The notes under the pieces were generated by a model. That model was not told where the DNA came from and did no database searches. It saw only the letters and a program-made list of their open reading frames with translations. From positions 1 to 7,082 of the forward strand of contig JAYVPU010000137.1 of the NCBI GenBank assembly GCA_043757205.1: DNA of 7,082 nt, given 5' to 3'. Below, one piece after another: positions 1 to 5,717 of this stretch. The position numbers were made by a program, and so were the translations under genes. This DNA is from CANCDA01 sp043757205 (lineage in GTDB: Bacteria; Pseudomonadota; Gammaproteobacteria; Burkholderiales; Burkholderiaceae_C). Position 1 is the stretch's first letter, and each line of letters opens with the position of its first letter.

Positions 1-41
1 TCGGCCACGCGCACAAACGACTCGATTTGTTTCAGATCCAT
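1..41 (-). CDS. LysR-type transcriptional regulator, N-terminal fragment
   Basis: Reading leftwards from the ATG at 41-39, the minus strand encodes MDLKQIESFVRVA and continues past the left edge. This is the typical opening of the winged helix-turn-helix domain of LysR-type regulators (M-x-L-x-Q-hydrophobic-x-x-F-x-x-V-A). Only 13 codons are present, so the family call rests on this motif and on the position: LysR regulators are commonly divergent from the operon they control, and the Comamonas pmd operon is controlled by a LysR-type protein, PmdR. The likely role is sensing a pathway metabolite and controlling the rightward operon from the shared region at 42-209. No Shine-Dalgarno sequence is evident before this ATG. 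Too little sequence is available to use the symbol pmdR. Confidence 0.72.
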   Translation of the reverse strand, partial: MDLKQIESFVRVA

Positions 42-90
42 GGGGTGATGTGTAGGGCTGGTGTGAGTGGGTGATTTTTGTTTGAATTGG

Positions 91-111
91 TATAGCTTAA
101 ACTTAACTATA
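91..111. promoter_or_regulatory. Candidate LysR-type regulator operator (TATAG-N11-CTATA)
   Basis: The sequence has perfect 5-bp inverted arms, TATAG at 91-95 and CTATA at 107-111, separated by 11 bases that are themselves a short direct repeat (CTTAA-A-CTTAA). LysR-type regulators bind interrupted dyads, often AT-rich and of the T-N11-A kind, between divergent promoters. The site lies 50 bp upstream of the regulator start and about 100 bp upstream of the first catabolic gene, which suits a recognition site serving both. The spacing is not the textbook form, so this is a candidate only. Confidence 0.4.
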
Positions 112-146
112 ACAATTTTGCATATCAGCTAGTGGCCTATTTTTTG

Positions 147-167
147 ACCCAAGCGTCTCACTTGGGT
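147..167. promoter_or_regulatory. Perfect 7-bp dyad ACCCAAG-N7-CTTGGGT near the first gene
   Basis: The arms at 147-153 and 161-167 are exact reverse complements around a 7-base centre. TTGAC occurs at 144-148 and again at 167-171, so the dyad sits between two direct TTGAC copies and overlaps the possible -35 elements. It ends 42 bases before the ATG at 210. It could be an operator (activation or repression site close to the promoter) or a stem-loop in the 5' leader. There is no T-tract, so a terminator is unlikely. Confidence 0.4.
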
Positions 168-209
168 TGACAATCGCAGCCTGAATCAAAACCCAATCCC
201 CCATACACC

Positions 210-899
210 ATGACCACCACCCTCAAAGGCATTTCGTCCATGGCAACGCGCCTGTTGCTCAACGACTTGGCGCAGGCCTACCAACACAGCGCCGGGGTGT
301 CTGTGGACATTGAGGCTGTGGGTGGGGTGGATGCCGCCAAGCGTGTGCAGCAAGGTGAGCCGTTTGACGCCGTCTTTCTCTCGGCGGATGCCATTGACAA
401 GCTCATTTCCAGCGGCCAGGTGTTGCCTGGCAGCCGTGTGGACATGGTGCGCTCGGGCGTGGCCGTGGCGGTGCGCGAAGGGGCGCCGCATCCCGACATC
501 TCTAGTGAGGCCGCAGTGCGCCAAACCGTGCTGGCTGCACGCAGCCTGAGCTACTCCACCGGCCCTAGCGGCGTTGCGCTGGCCCAGCTGTTTGAGCGCT
601 GGGGCATTGCGGATCAGATCAAGGATCGCCTCGTCACCGCGCCGCCCGGCGTGCCTGTGGGATCGCTCGTGGCCAAGGGCGGGGTGGAACTGGGTTTTCA
701 GCAACTGAGTGAACTCTTGCCGCTGGCGGGCATTACCGTGCTGGGGCCGCTGCCGCCCGCCATCCAAATCATGACTACGTTTTCCGGCGGCGTCTGCGCC
801 ACCAGCCAGCAGCCCGACGCCGTGCGTGCCATGCTGGCCGCCATGAGCGAGCCGCAAACGGAGTCCCTCAAGCGCCGTCACGGCATGGAGCCGGTTTGA
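210..899 (+). CDS. ModA-like substrate-binding-fold protein without a signal peptide
   Basis: The 229-residue product resembles the type II periplasmic binding fold of molybdate-binding ModA (SBP_bac_11 type). Supporting elements are an N-terminal GISSMA loop (residues 7-12) where ModA has its first Ser ligand, a GV-VDI-AVGGVDAAKR segment, the FDAVFLSAD loop (residues 52-60, Ser58 at the second ligand position), and a later STGPSGVALAQLFERWG helix. The protein begins directly with the first strand of the fold: there is no hydrophobic signal or lipobox, so it is predicted cytoplasmic, unlike a transport ModA. No ModB/ModC partner is nearby. The ATG at 210 is chosen because the fold starts at once; no clear Shine-Dalgarno sequence precedes it. 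It is first in the operon, the position held by pmdU in Comamonas pmdUKEFDABC, but I cannot test homology. Its function is unknown; ligand sensing, chaperoning, or an unrecognised step acting on a pathway acid are possible. Confidence 0.75.
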   Translation: MTTTLKGISSMATRLLLNDLAQAYQHSAGVSVDIEAVGGVDAAKRVQQGEPFDAVFLSADAIDKLISSGQVLPGSRVDMVRSGVAVAVREGAPHPDISSEAAVRQTVLAARSLSYSTGPSGVALAQLFERWGIADQIKDRLVTAPPGVPVGSLVAKGGVELGFQQLSELLPLAGITVLGPLPPAIQIMTTFSGGVCATSQQPDAVRAMLAAMSEPQTESLKRRHGMEPV

Positions 900-911
900 A
901 TTTGACCGAAA

Positions 912-958
912 CCTGAACCCCTGAAATCCTGATCGAATCGCCTGACGAATTGGCCTGA
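912..958 (+). repeat. Degenerate CCTGA repeats before the hydratase gene
   Basis: CCTGA occurs five times, starting at 912, 920, 928, 941 and 954, with spacings 8, 8, 13 and 13. The last three copies head related 13-base units (CCTGATCGAATCG, CCTGACGAATTGG, then CCTGACAAATTATT). The rest of the 80-base gap carries only the ribosome binding site GGAG at 968-971. Function is unknown; it may be a decayed tandem duplication. Confidence 0.3.
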
Positions 959-979
959 CAAATTATTGGAGAAATTTGC

Positions 980-2023
980 ATGAAGAAACCCCCCATCATC
1001 ATCGACTGCCACGGCCACTACACCACCGCCCCCCCGGCGTTGGAGGCTTGGCGCAACCAGCAAATCGCGGGTATCAAAGACCCGGCGCTCAAGCCCAAAG
1101 TGGCTGACTTGAAAATTAGCGATGACGAGTTGCGCGAGTCCATCGAAGCCAACCAACTGCGCTTGATGAAAGAGCGTGGCTCGGACCTCACCATCTTCAG
1201 CCCGCGCGCCAGCTTCATGGCGCACCACATTGGCGACTTCAACGTCTCCAGCACCTGGGCCGCGATTTGCAATGAACTGTGCTACCGCGTGAGCCAGTTG
1301 TTCCCGGACCATTTCATCCCCGCCGCCATGCTGCCGCAGTCGCCCGGTGTGGACCCTGCCACCTGCATCCCTGAGCTGGAGAAGTGCGTTAAGGAATATG
1401 GCAACGTCGGCATTAACCTGAACCCCGACCCGAGCGGTGGCCACTGGACCAGCCCCCCCCTGACCGACAAGCAGTGGTACCCGATCTACGAGAAGATGGT
1501 GGAGTACGACATCCCCGCCATGATTCATGTCTCAACGAGCTGCAACGCTTGCTTTCACACCACCGGCGCGCACTATTTGAATGCCGACACCACGGCCTTC
1601 ATGCAGTTGATCCAGGGCGATTTGTTCGAACACTTCCCCACGCTCAAGTTCATCATTCCCCACGGCGGTGGCGCAGTGCCCTACCACTGGGGGCGCTTCC
1701 GTGGCTTGGCGCAAGAGATGAAAAAGCCCTTGCTCAAAGACCATTTGCTGAACAACGTTTTCTTTGACACCTGCGTCTATCACCAGCCCGGCATCGACCT
1801 GCTGACCAAGGTGATCCCGGTGGACAACATCCTGTTCGCCAGCGAGATGATCGGCGCGGTGCGCGGCATCGACCCCGAGACCGGCTACTACTACGACGAC
1901 ACCAAGCGCTACATCGAGTCGTCCACCATCGTGGTGGGCGACGACCGCCACAAGGTCTATGAAGGCAACGCGCGCCGCGTGTTTCCATTGCTGGACGCAT
2001 CACTCAAGAAGAAAGGCCTGTAA
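980..2023 (+). CDS. ligJ: 4-oxalomesaconate hydratase (LigJ/PmdE-type, amidohydrolase superfamily)
   Basis: The 347-residue cytoplasmic metalloenzyme adds water to the isomerised form of 4-oxalomesaconate (2-keto-4-carboxy-3-hexenedioate), giving 4-carboxy-4-hydroxy-2-oxoadipate. The amidohydrolase HxH motif is DCHGH, His11 and His13, at the end of the first strand. Further likely metal or catalytic residues are His183 (MIHVS), His228 (IIPHGGG) and Glu289 (FASEMIG). These match the residues I recall for Sphingobium LigJ (His6, His8, His178, His223, Glu284) with a constant offset of five, which strongly supports orthology and this start. Length is close to LigJ (about 340). The start follows GGAG (968-971) by 8 bases. 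The stop is 3 bases before the aldolase gene, so the two are probably translationally coupled. Equivalent to pmdE of Comamonas. It is not the GalB-type hydratase, which has a different fold. Confidence 0.92.
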   Translation: MKKPPIIIDCHGHYTTAPPALEAWRNQQIAGIKDPALKPKVADLKISDDELRESIEANQLRLMKERGSDLTIFSPRASFMAHHIGDFNVSSTWAAICNELCYRVSQLFPDHFIPAAMLPQSPGVDPATCIPELEKCVKEYGNVGINLNPDPSGGHWTSPPLTDKQWYPIYEKMVEYDIPAMIHVSTSCNACFHTTGAHYLNADTTAFMQLIQGDLFEHFPTLKFIIPHGGGAVPYHWGRFRGLAQEMKKPLLKDHLLNNVFFDTCVYHQPGIDLLTKVIPVDNILFASEMIGAVRGIDPETGYYYDDTKRYIESSTIVVGDDRHKVYEGNARRVFPLLDASLKKKGL

Positions 2024-2026
2024 ATC

Positions 2027-2710
2027 ATGACCACCCTCGGAATCGTTAAACGCAACATCGTTCGCGCCGACCCCGCCGCCGTTGCCAAACTCTCACGCTT
2101 TGGCGTGGCCACCATTCACGAGGCGCAAGGCCGCGTGGGTTTGACCAAGCCCTATATGCGCCCGATCTACACCGGCGCGCACATGTGCGGCACGGCGGTC
2201 ACAGTCTTGCTGCACCCCGGCGACAACTGGATGATGCATGTGGTGGCCGAGCAAATTCAACCCGGCGACGTGGTGATCGCCGCGTGCTCTGCCGACAACA
2301 CCGATGGCTTTTTTGGTGACCTGTTGGCCACCTCGTTCAAGGCGCGTGGGGCGATGGGCCTGGTGATTGACGGCGGCTGCCGCGACATCAAAGACCTGAC
2401 TGCCATGCAGTTCCCCGTGTGGAGCCGCGCCATCAGCGCCAAGGGCACGATCAAAGCCACGCTCGGTTCGGTCAACATCCCTGTGGTATGTGCCGGAGCG
2501 CAAATCAACCCCGGTGACGTGGTGATTGCCGATGACGACGGTGTGGTCGTGGTGCCCGCCGCTTGGGCGCAGAAGGTGGCGGATGCGGCTGAAGCGCGCG
2601 AAGCCCTTGAGGGTGAAAAGCGCGCCAAGCTGGCCGCGGGTGTGTTGGGCTTGGACATGTACAACTTCCGCGAGCCGCTGGCGAAGTTGGGGTTGAAGTA
2701 CATAGATTGA
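2027..2710 (+). CDS. ligK: 4-carboxy-4-hydroxy-2-oxoadipate aldolase (LigK/PmdF-type)
   Basis: The 227-residue class II, divalent-metal-dependent aldolase splits 4-carboxy-4-hydroxy-2-oxoadipate into pyruvate and oxaloacetate, the last pathway step. Family members (the HMG/CHA aldolase, RraA-like fold, usually hexameric) can also cleave 4-hydroxy-4-methyl-2-oxoglutarate and decarboxylate oxaloacetate. The family signature D-X20-R-D is exact here: Asp98 in GDLLA, then Arg119-Asp120 in GGCRD. Length is typical. The ATG lies 3 bases after the hydratase stop, and an AAAGG ending about 11 bases upstream, inside the hydratase gene, can serve as ribosome binding site. The gene ends in Asp-stop, and its last four coding bases belong to the direct repeat that starts at 2704. 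Equivalent to pmdF of Comamonas. Confidence 0.93.
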   Translation: MTTLGIVKRNIVRADPAAVAKLSRFGVATIHEAQGRVGLTKPYMRPIYTGAHMCGTAVTVLLHPGDNWMMHVVAEQIQPGDVVIAACSADNTDGFFGDLLATSFKARGAMGLVIDGGCRDIKDLTAMQFPVWSRAISAKGTIKATLGSVNIPVVCAGAQINPGDVVIADDDGVVVVPAAWAQKVADAAEAREALEGEKRAKLAAGVLGLDMYNFREPLAKLGLKYID

Positions 2711-2772
2711 AATATTGCGGGACAGTCCGCAGTGACGCGAAGCGCACCAGCTCTGTCCTCAACTAATTAGAA
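2704..2772 (+). repeat. Left copy of the direct repeat bracketing the transport cassette
   Basis: This segment begins at AGAT-TGA, spanning the aldolase stop codon, and ends at the ribosome binding site of the lipoprotein gene. It aligns without gaps to 4621-4689, with about 56 of 69 positions identical by hand count. It can fold: GGACAG (2720-2725) pairs with CTGTCC (2753-2758), enclosing a GTG-A-CGC / GCG-CAC hairpin with a GAA loop. It contains CGCAGTGACGCG (2728-2739), a motif that recurs in the other intergenic gaps. There is no T-tract. Confidence 0.7.
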
Positions 2773-2778
2773 GGCCCC

Positions 2779-3579
2779 ATGAACCAACTCCGTCGCCTCA
2801 CCCTCAGATCGGCACTGCTACTCGCAGCAGTACTGGCTGGCTGCGCCGCACCCACGCCCGCAGTCGATCCCCAAGTGCGCATGGCGCTGGCCCCCACCGG
2901 CAAGCTGCGAGTCGGTGTGTACCTCGGCAGCCCCACCTCGATGGTGACGGATGCCAAGACGGGTGAAAAGGTCGGCGTGGCCCTGGACTTGGGGCGTGAA
3001 TTGGCGCGCCAACTCGGCGTGCCGTTTGAGCCGGTGCAGTACCAACGCGTGGCCGAAGTGGTGGACGCGCTCAAGGTGGGTGCGGTGGACTTCACCTTCA
3101 CCAACGCCAGCCCAGCTCGCGCCAAAGACGTGGACTTCAGTGCGACGCTGATTGACCTGGAGCTGGGCTATCTCGTGCCCCCCGGCAGCATCATGCAAAG
3201 CGCGGCCGATGCTGACCGCGCGGGCATGCGCATTGGTGTGGCGCAGGGCAGCACTTCGCTGGGCACTTTGACACGCGAATACAAACAAGCGAAGTTGTTT
3301 CCTGTGCCCTCGCTGCAAGTGGCCGCAACTATGTTGAAGCAAGGCCAGCTCGACGCCTTCGCCACCAACAAGGCCATCTTGTTTGAAATGTGGGACGGAC
3401 TGCCGGGTTTTCGCATCCTCGATGGTCGCTGGGGCCTGGAGCATCTGGCCGTGGCTGTGCCCAAAGGGCGTGAGGCCGGTTTGTCCTACTTAAATCAGTT
3501 TGCGCAAGAAGCTAAAACCAGCGGCCTATTGCAATCCATCATCGACAAATCCGGCCTGCGTGGAACTGCCAAACCGTAA
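2779..3579 (+). CDS. ABC-type solute-binding lipoprotein (family 3, amino acid-binding-like)
   Basis: The 266-residue exported lipoprotein has a basic N-terminus (MNQLRRLTLR), a hydrophobic stretch, and a lipobox LAGC with the lipidated Cys at residue 22. The mature part follows the SBP_bac_3 pattern: KLRVGVYLGSPTSM at the first strand, GVALDLGRELARQLGV, a KVGAVDFTFTNASPARAKDVDFS segment (Arg114 at the position that commonly binds a ligand carboxylate), and MRIGVAQGSTS in the second lobe. The family usually delivers polar amino acids or related carboxylates to an ABC permease. No permease or ATPase lies nearby, so the partner is elsewhere or the protein acts as a sensor. In this operon a ligand that is an aromatic or dicarboxylic acid is plausible, but the ligand is not readable from sequence. 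The GAAGG at 2770-2774 sits 4 bases before the start. Confidence 0.85.
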   Translation: MNQLRRLTLRSALLLAAVLAGCAAPTPAVDPQVRMALAPTGKLRVGVYLGSPTSMVTDAKTGEKVGVALDLGRELARQLGVPFEPVQYQRVAEVVDALKVGAVDFTFTNASPARAKDVDFSATLIDLELGYLVPPGSIMQSAADADRAGMRIGVAQGSTSLGTLTREYKQAKLFPVPSLQVAATMLKQGQLDAFATNKAILFEMWDGLPGFRILDGRWGLEHLAVAVPKGREAGLSYLNQFAQEAKTSGLLQSIIDKSGLRGTAKP

Positions 3580-3586
3580 ATCTAAC

Positions 3587-3613
3587 CGTCATTCCCGCGC
3601 AGGCGGGAATCCA
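3587..3613. repeat. REP-like palindrome (ATTCCC-N8-GGGAAT type)
   Basis: The unit CGTC-ATTCCCGCG-CAG-GCGGGAATCCA has arms ATTCCCGC (3591-3598) and GCGGGAAT (3603-3610) around a 4-base loop. This palindrome is a common dispersed intergenic element in proteobacteria, and its outline is the same as the Neisseria dRS3 form (ATTCCC-N8-GGGAAT). A related element ends the window. It lies 8 bases after the lipoprotein stop and 22 bases before the Bug gene, where it could stabilise mRNA ends or reduce readthrough. There is no T-run for a classical terminator. Confidence 0.8.
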
Positions 3614-3634
3614 ACCCGCACCCAACCCATCACC

Positions 3635-4627
3635 ATGCTGCACCCCATCTTCCAAACCTCGCGCACAGTGGTGATGACCTGCACCCTGGCCGTCGTAGCC
3701 ATCGTCAGCCCGTTCACGTCCACCGCCCAAACCTACCCCACCAAACCCGTCAAGATCGTGGTCGGCTACACCGCAGGCGGTGCGGTCGATATCGTGGCAC
3801 GCACCGTGGGCCAAGCTTTATCGGCTAGCCTAGGCCAGCCCTTCGTGGTGGACAACAAACCCGGCGCAGGCACCAACATCGCTGTCAAATCGGTGATCGA
3901 CGCCGCGCCTGATGGCTACACCCTGATGCTGGCCGCCAACGCCTTGGCCGCCAATATGGCGCTGTACCAGCCCGCCCCGTTTGATGCCGAGCGTGACTTG
4001 GTAGCAGTGTCTTTGGTGGGCCGTGTGCCGGTGGTGATTGCCGCCAACGCCAACACGCCGTATGCCAGCGTGGCCAGCCTGATCGCCGCTGCCAAGGCCA
4101 AGCCCGACAGCATCGCCTTTGGCAGCCCCGGCAACGGCTCCACGCCGCACATGGCGGTGGAGTTTTTTGAGCGCGCAGCCGGTATCAACTTGCAGCACAT
4201 TCCCTACCGGGGCGGCTCGCAGGCCATCACCGATGTGATTGGCGGGCAAGTGCCGCTGGTGGCTGTGAATGCGCTGGAAGTGCAGGCCCATGTGAAGAGT
4301 GGCAAGCTCAAAGTGCTGGCCGTGCTCAGCCCCAATCGCTCGGCCATTTACCCGGATGTGCCCACCCTGGCCGAGTCTGGCTTCCCTGGCTTTGAAGCCT
4401 CGGTCTGGTACGGCTTTGTCGCCCCTGCTGCCACACCCAAGGCCATCGTCACCCAACTGCACGGCGAAATCCAAAAAGCCCTGCAAACCAAAGACGTGCG
4501 TGAGCGCATGACAGCGGTGGGCGGTGAAGTGATGCCTGGCAGCGCCGAGATGTTTGCCACCCTGATTCGCACCGAGCGCCAACGCTATGAGAAGCTGGTG
4601 CGTGAGGCCAATATCAAACCAGATTGA
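3635..4627 (+). CDS. Bug-family (tripartite tricarboxylate transporter) solute-binding protein
   Basis: From the ATG at 3635 the product has 330 residues, the usual size for the family. It starts with a signal peptide (MLHPIFQTSR, hydrophobic core about 11-27, cleavage predicted after STA at residue 31), and the mature protein begins QTYPTKPVKIVVGYTAGGAVD. The YP-KP-VKIVV and AGG-x-x-D (Asp52) segments form the first ligand loop of Bug proteins. The second loop is HIPYRGGSQAITD (from His188), with VPTLAESGFPGFEASVWYG further on. The frame is open back to 3500, but that stretch overlaps the lipoprotein gene and translates the REP palindrome, so I reject it; ATG 3674 is an alternative. No clear Shine-Dalgarno sequence precedes 3635. 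The family binds carboxylates, including aromatic ones such as terephthalate (TphC), for TctAB-type permeases, none of which is encoded here. Confidence 0.9.
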   Translation: MLHPIFQTSRTVVMTCTLAVVAIVSPFTSTAQTYPTKPVKIVVGYTAGGAVDIVARTVGQALSASLGQPFVVDNKPGAGTNIAVKSVIDAAPDGYTLMLAANALAANMALYQPAPFDAERDLVAVSLVGRVPVVIAANANTPYASVASLIAAAKAKPDSIAFGSPGNGSTPHMAVEFFERAAGINLQHIPYRGGSQAITDVIGGQVPLVAVNALEVQAHVKSGKLKVLAVLSPNRSAIYPDVPTLAESGFPGFEASVWYGFVAPAATPKAIVTQLHGEIQKALQTKDVRERMTAVGGEVMPGSAEMFATLIRTERQRYEKLVREANIKPD

Positions 4628-4689
4628 AACCTTGTGGGACAGTTCGCAGCGACACGCAGTGCGACAGCTCTTTCCTCAACTGATTAAAA
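4621..4689 (+). repeat. Right copy of the direct repeat bracketing the transport cassette
   Basis: This segment begins with AGAT-TGA over the Bug gene stop codon and runs to the ribosome binding site of the PDC hydrolase. It matches 2704-2772 at about 81% without gaps. Like the left copy it can form hairpins, although the sequence has drifted: TCGCA (4644-4648) pairs with TGCGA, and GCG-ACA-CGC nests inside, while the outer GGACAG pairs imperfectly with CTTTCC. It contains CGCAGCGACACG (4645-4656). Confidence 0.7.
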
Positions 4690-4699
4690 AGGAAAAACG

Positions 4700-5605
4700 A
4701 TGACTTTCACCAAAACCCCCGGCTGGCTCGACTGGTACAGCGGCCCCTCCAAACCCCAATTCAAACTGCCCGCAGGCGCGGTCGATGCGCATTGCCATGT
4801 CTTCGGCCCCAGCGACATCTTCCCCTACGCGCCCGAACGCAAGTACACACCGTGCGACGCCTCCAAAAAGCAGTTGTTCGCACTGCGCGACCACCTGGGT
4901 TTTGACAAAAACGTGATCGTGCAGGCCACCTGCCATGGCACGGACAACCGCGCCTTGGTGGATGCGCTCAAAGCCTCCAACAACAAGGCCCGTGGCGTGG
5001 CCACCGTGGGCCGTGACGTCACCGACGCCGAGCTGCAAGCCCTGCACGCGGCTGGAGTGCGCGGCACGCGCTTCAACTTCGTCAAGCGCCTGGCCGACTT
5101 CACCCCGCGTGAGGTGTTGCAAGAAATTGCCGCCCGCATCGCACCACTGGGCTGGCACATCGTCATTTACTTTGAAGCGGTTGATCTGCCCGAGCTGTAT
5201 GACTTTTTCACCGCACTGCCCACCACCCTGGTGGTGGACCACATGGGCCGCCCCGACGTGACCAAGCCGGTCGATGGCCCGGAGTTCGCGCTGTTCCTGA
5301 AGATGATGCGCGAGCACACCAACATCTGGAGCAAAGTGACCTGCCCCGAGCGACTGAGCGAAGGCGGCCCGCCCGCGCTGAACGGCGAGCGCAACGCCTA
5401 CCGCGACGTGCTGCCGTTCGCCCGGCGCATTGTCGAGACCTTCCCCGATCGCGTGTTGTGGGGCACGGACTGGCCGCACCCGAACCTGAAGGACCACATG
5501 CCCGACGACGGCCTGCTGGTGGACTTCATTCCCCACATCGCGACCACGGCCGAACTGCAGCGAAAATTGCTGGTGGACAATCCGACCCGCCTGTATTGGG
5601 AATGA
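4700..5605 (+). CDS. ligI: 2-pyrone-4,6-dicarboxylate hydrolase (LigI/PmdD-type)
   Basis: The 301-residue amidohydrolase-superfamily lactonase opens 2-pyrone-4,6-dicarboxylate to 4-oxalomesaconate in the cytoplasm. Sphingobium LigI (about 293 residues) is known to work without a bound metal. Active-site residues as I recall them for LigI are visible at the same or nearly the same positions: His31 and His33 (DAHCH), Arg124 and Arg130 (TRFNFVKR), Tyr157, His181 and Arg184 (VVDHMGRPD), Arg218 (CPERLS), and the catalytic Asp257 in WGTDWPHP. The later residues shift by one and then nine, implying small insertions. A strong ribosome binding site, AAGGA (4689-4693), lies 6 bases before the start. 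The gene follows the right-hand direct repeat, and the stop codon is part of a 7-bp tandem repeat. TTG leucine codons are of intermediate frequency, scarcer in the second half. Equivalent to pmdD. Confidence 0.94.
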   Translation: MTFTKTPGWLDWYSGPSKPQFKLPAGAVDAHCHVFGPSDIFPYAPERKYTPCDASKKQLFALRDHLGFDKNVIVQATCHGTDNRALVDALKASNNKARGVATVGRDVTDAELQALHAAGVRGTRFNFVKRLADFTPREVLQEIAARIAPLGWHIVIYFEAVDLPELYDFFTALPTTLVVDHMGRPDVTKPVDGPEFALFLKMMREHTNIWSKVTCPERLSEGGPPALNGERNAYRDVLPFARRIVETFPDRVLWGTDWPHPNLKDHMPDDGLLVDFIPHIATTAELQRKLLVDNPTRLYWE

Positions 5606-5620
5606 CGAATGACGAATGAC
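5601..5620 (+). repeat. Short tandem repeat (AATGACG) over the PDC hydrolase stop
   Basis: AATGACG occurs almost three times in tandem (5601-5620), the first unit containing the TGA stop of the PDC hydrolase at 5603-5605. A sister pair, ATGACAA twice, lies at 5641-5654. The in-frame continuation supplies further stops. It probably arose by slippage. Confidence 0.6.
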
Positions 5621-5717
5621 CTCGCGGCTGCGCGGCTTCGATGACAAATGACAAAGCCGGCGCGCGTGCCCGAGTCATCAACGCAGTGGGTCATGCGCTC
5701 GCGCAGCGACGCGTCAT
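5616..5717. repeat. Large imperfect inverted repeat before the dioxygenase genes
   Basis: The left arm is 5616-5645 and the right arm 5690-5717. Each begins and ends with ATGAC or its complement GTCAT, and shares an exact core, GCTGCGCG (5627-5634) against CGCGCAGC (5700-5707). Core-to-end distances differ by about one base on each side, so the arms pair with small bulges around a 44-base centre. The right arm includes CGCAGCGACGCG (5702-5713), which recurs in the gaps at 2728 and 4645. The 136-base gap has no gene; it ends with the ribosome binding site AAGGAA (5730-5735). Confidence 0.55.

Larger units (their letters stand above)
42..209. promoter_or_regulatory. Divergent control region between the LysR-type gene and the catabolic operon
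   Basis: This 168-bp gap between two divergent starts is much richer in A and T (especially 72-145) than the flanking genes, as expected of a promoter region. It holds the TATAG/CTATA dyad at 91-111 and the ACCCAAG/CTTGGGT dyad at 147-167. TTGACC (144-149) with GACAAT (169-174, spacing 19) is a weak sigma-70 candidate for the rightward operon. TTGACA (167-172) is a perfect -35 hexamer but I see no convincing -10 at 16-18 bp beyond it. No open reading frame of note lies here. The promoter assignment is inference. Confidence 0.6.

Noticed and set aside
147..167. Rho-independent terminator at the ACCCAAG/CTTGGGT dyad
   Set aside because: There is no T-tract after the right arm on the plus strand. 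T-rich bases precede the left arm, so the minus strand lacks a T-run there too, and no gene ends here.
186..881. Open frame of 231 codons on the minus strand opposite the ModA-like gene
   Set aside because: The plus-strand product has a recognisable fold pattern, whereas this one is His/Arg/Gly-rich and featureless.
3500..3634. N-terminal extension of the Bug protein from ATG 3500
   Set aside because: It would overlap the lipoprotein gene by 80 bases, translate a REP palindrome and put about 45 polar residues before the signal peptide.
3830..4582. Open frame of 250 codons on the minus strand opposite the Bug gene
   Set aside because: It is Gly/His/Val-rich with no motif; the plus strand reads as a clear Bug-family protein over the same span.
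2704..4689. Insertion sequence or transposon around the transport genes
   Set aside because: Direct repeats flank the genes, but there is no transposase, no terminal inverted repeats and the repeats are far too long for a target-site duplication.
4676..5647. Open frame of 323 codons on the minus strand opposite the PDC hydrolase gene
   Set aside because: It is a shadow of a gene whose active-site residues are all visible, has low-complexity composition, and has no fitting neighbours or ribosome binding site.
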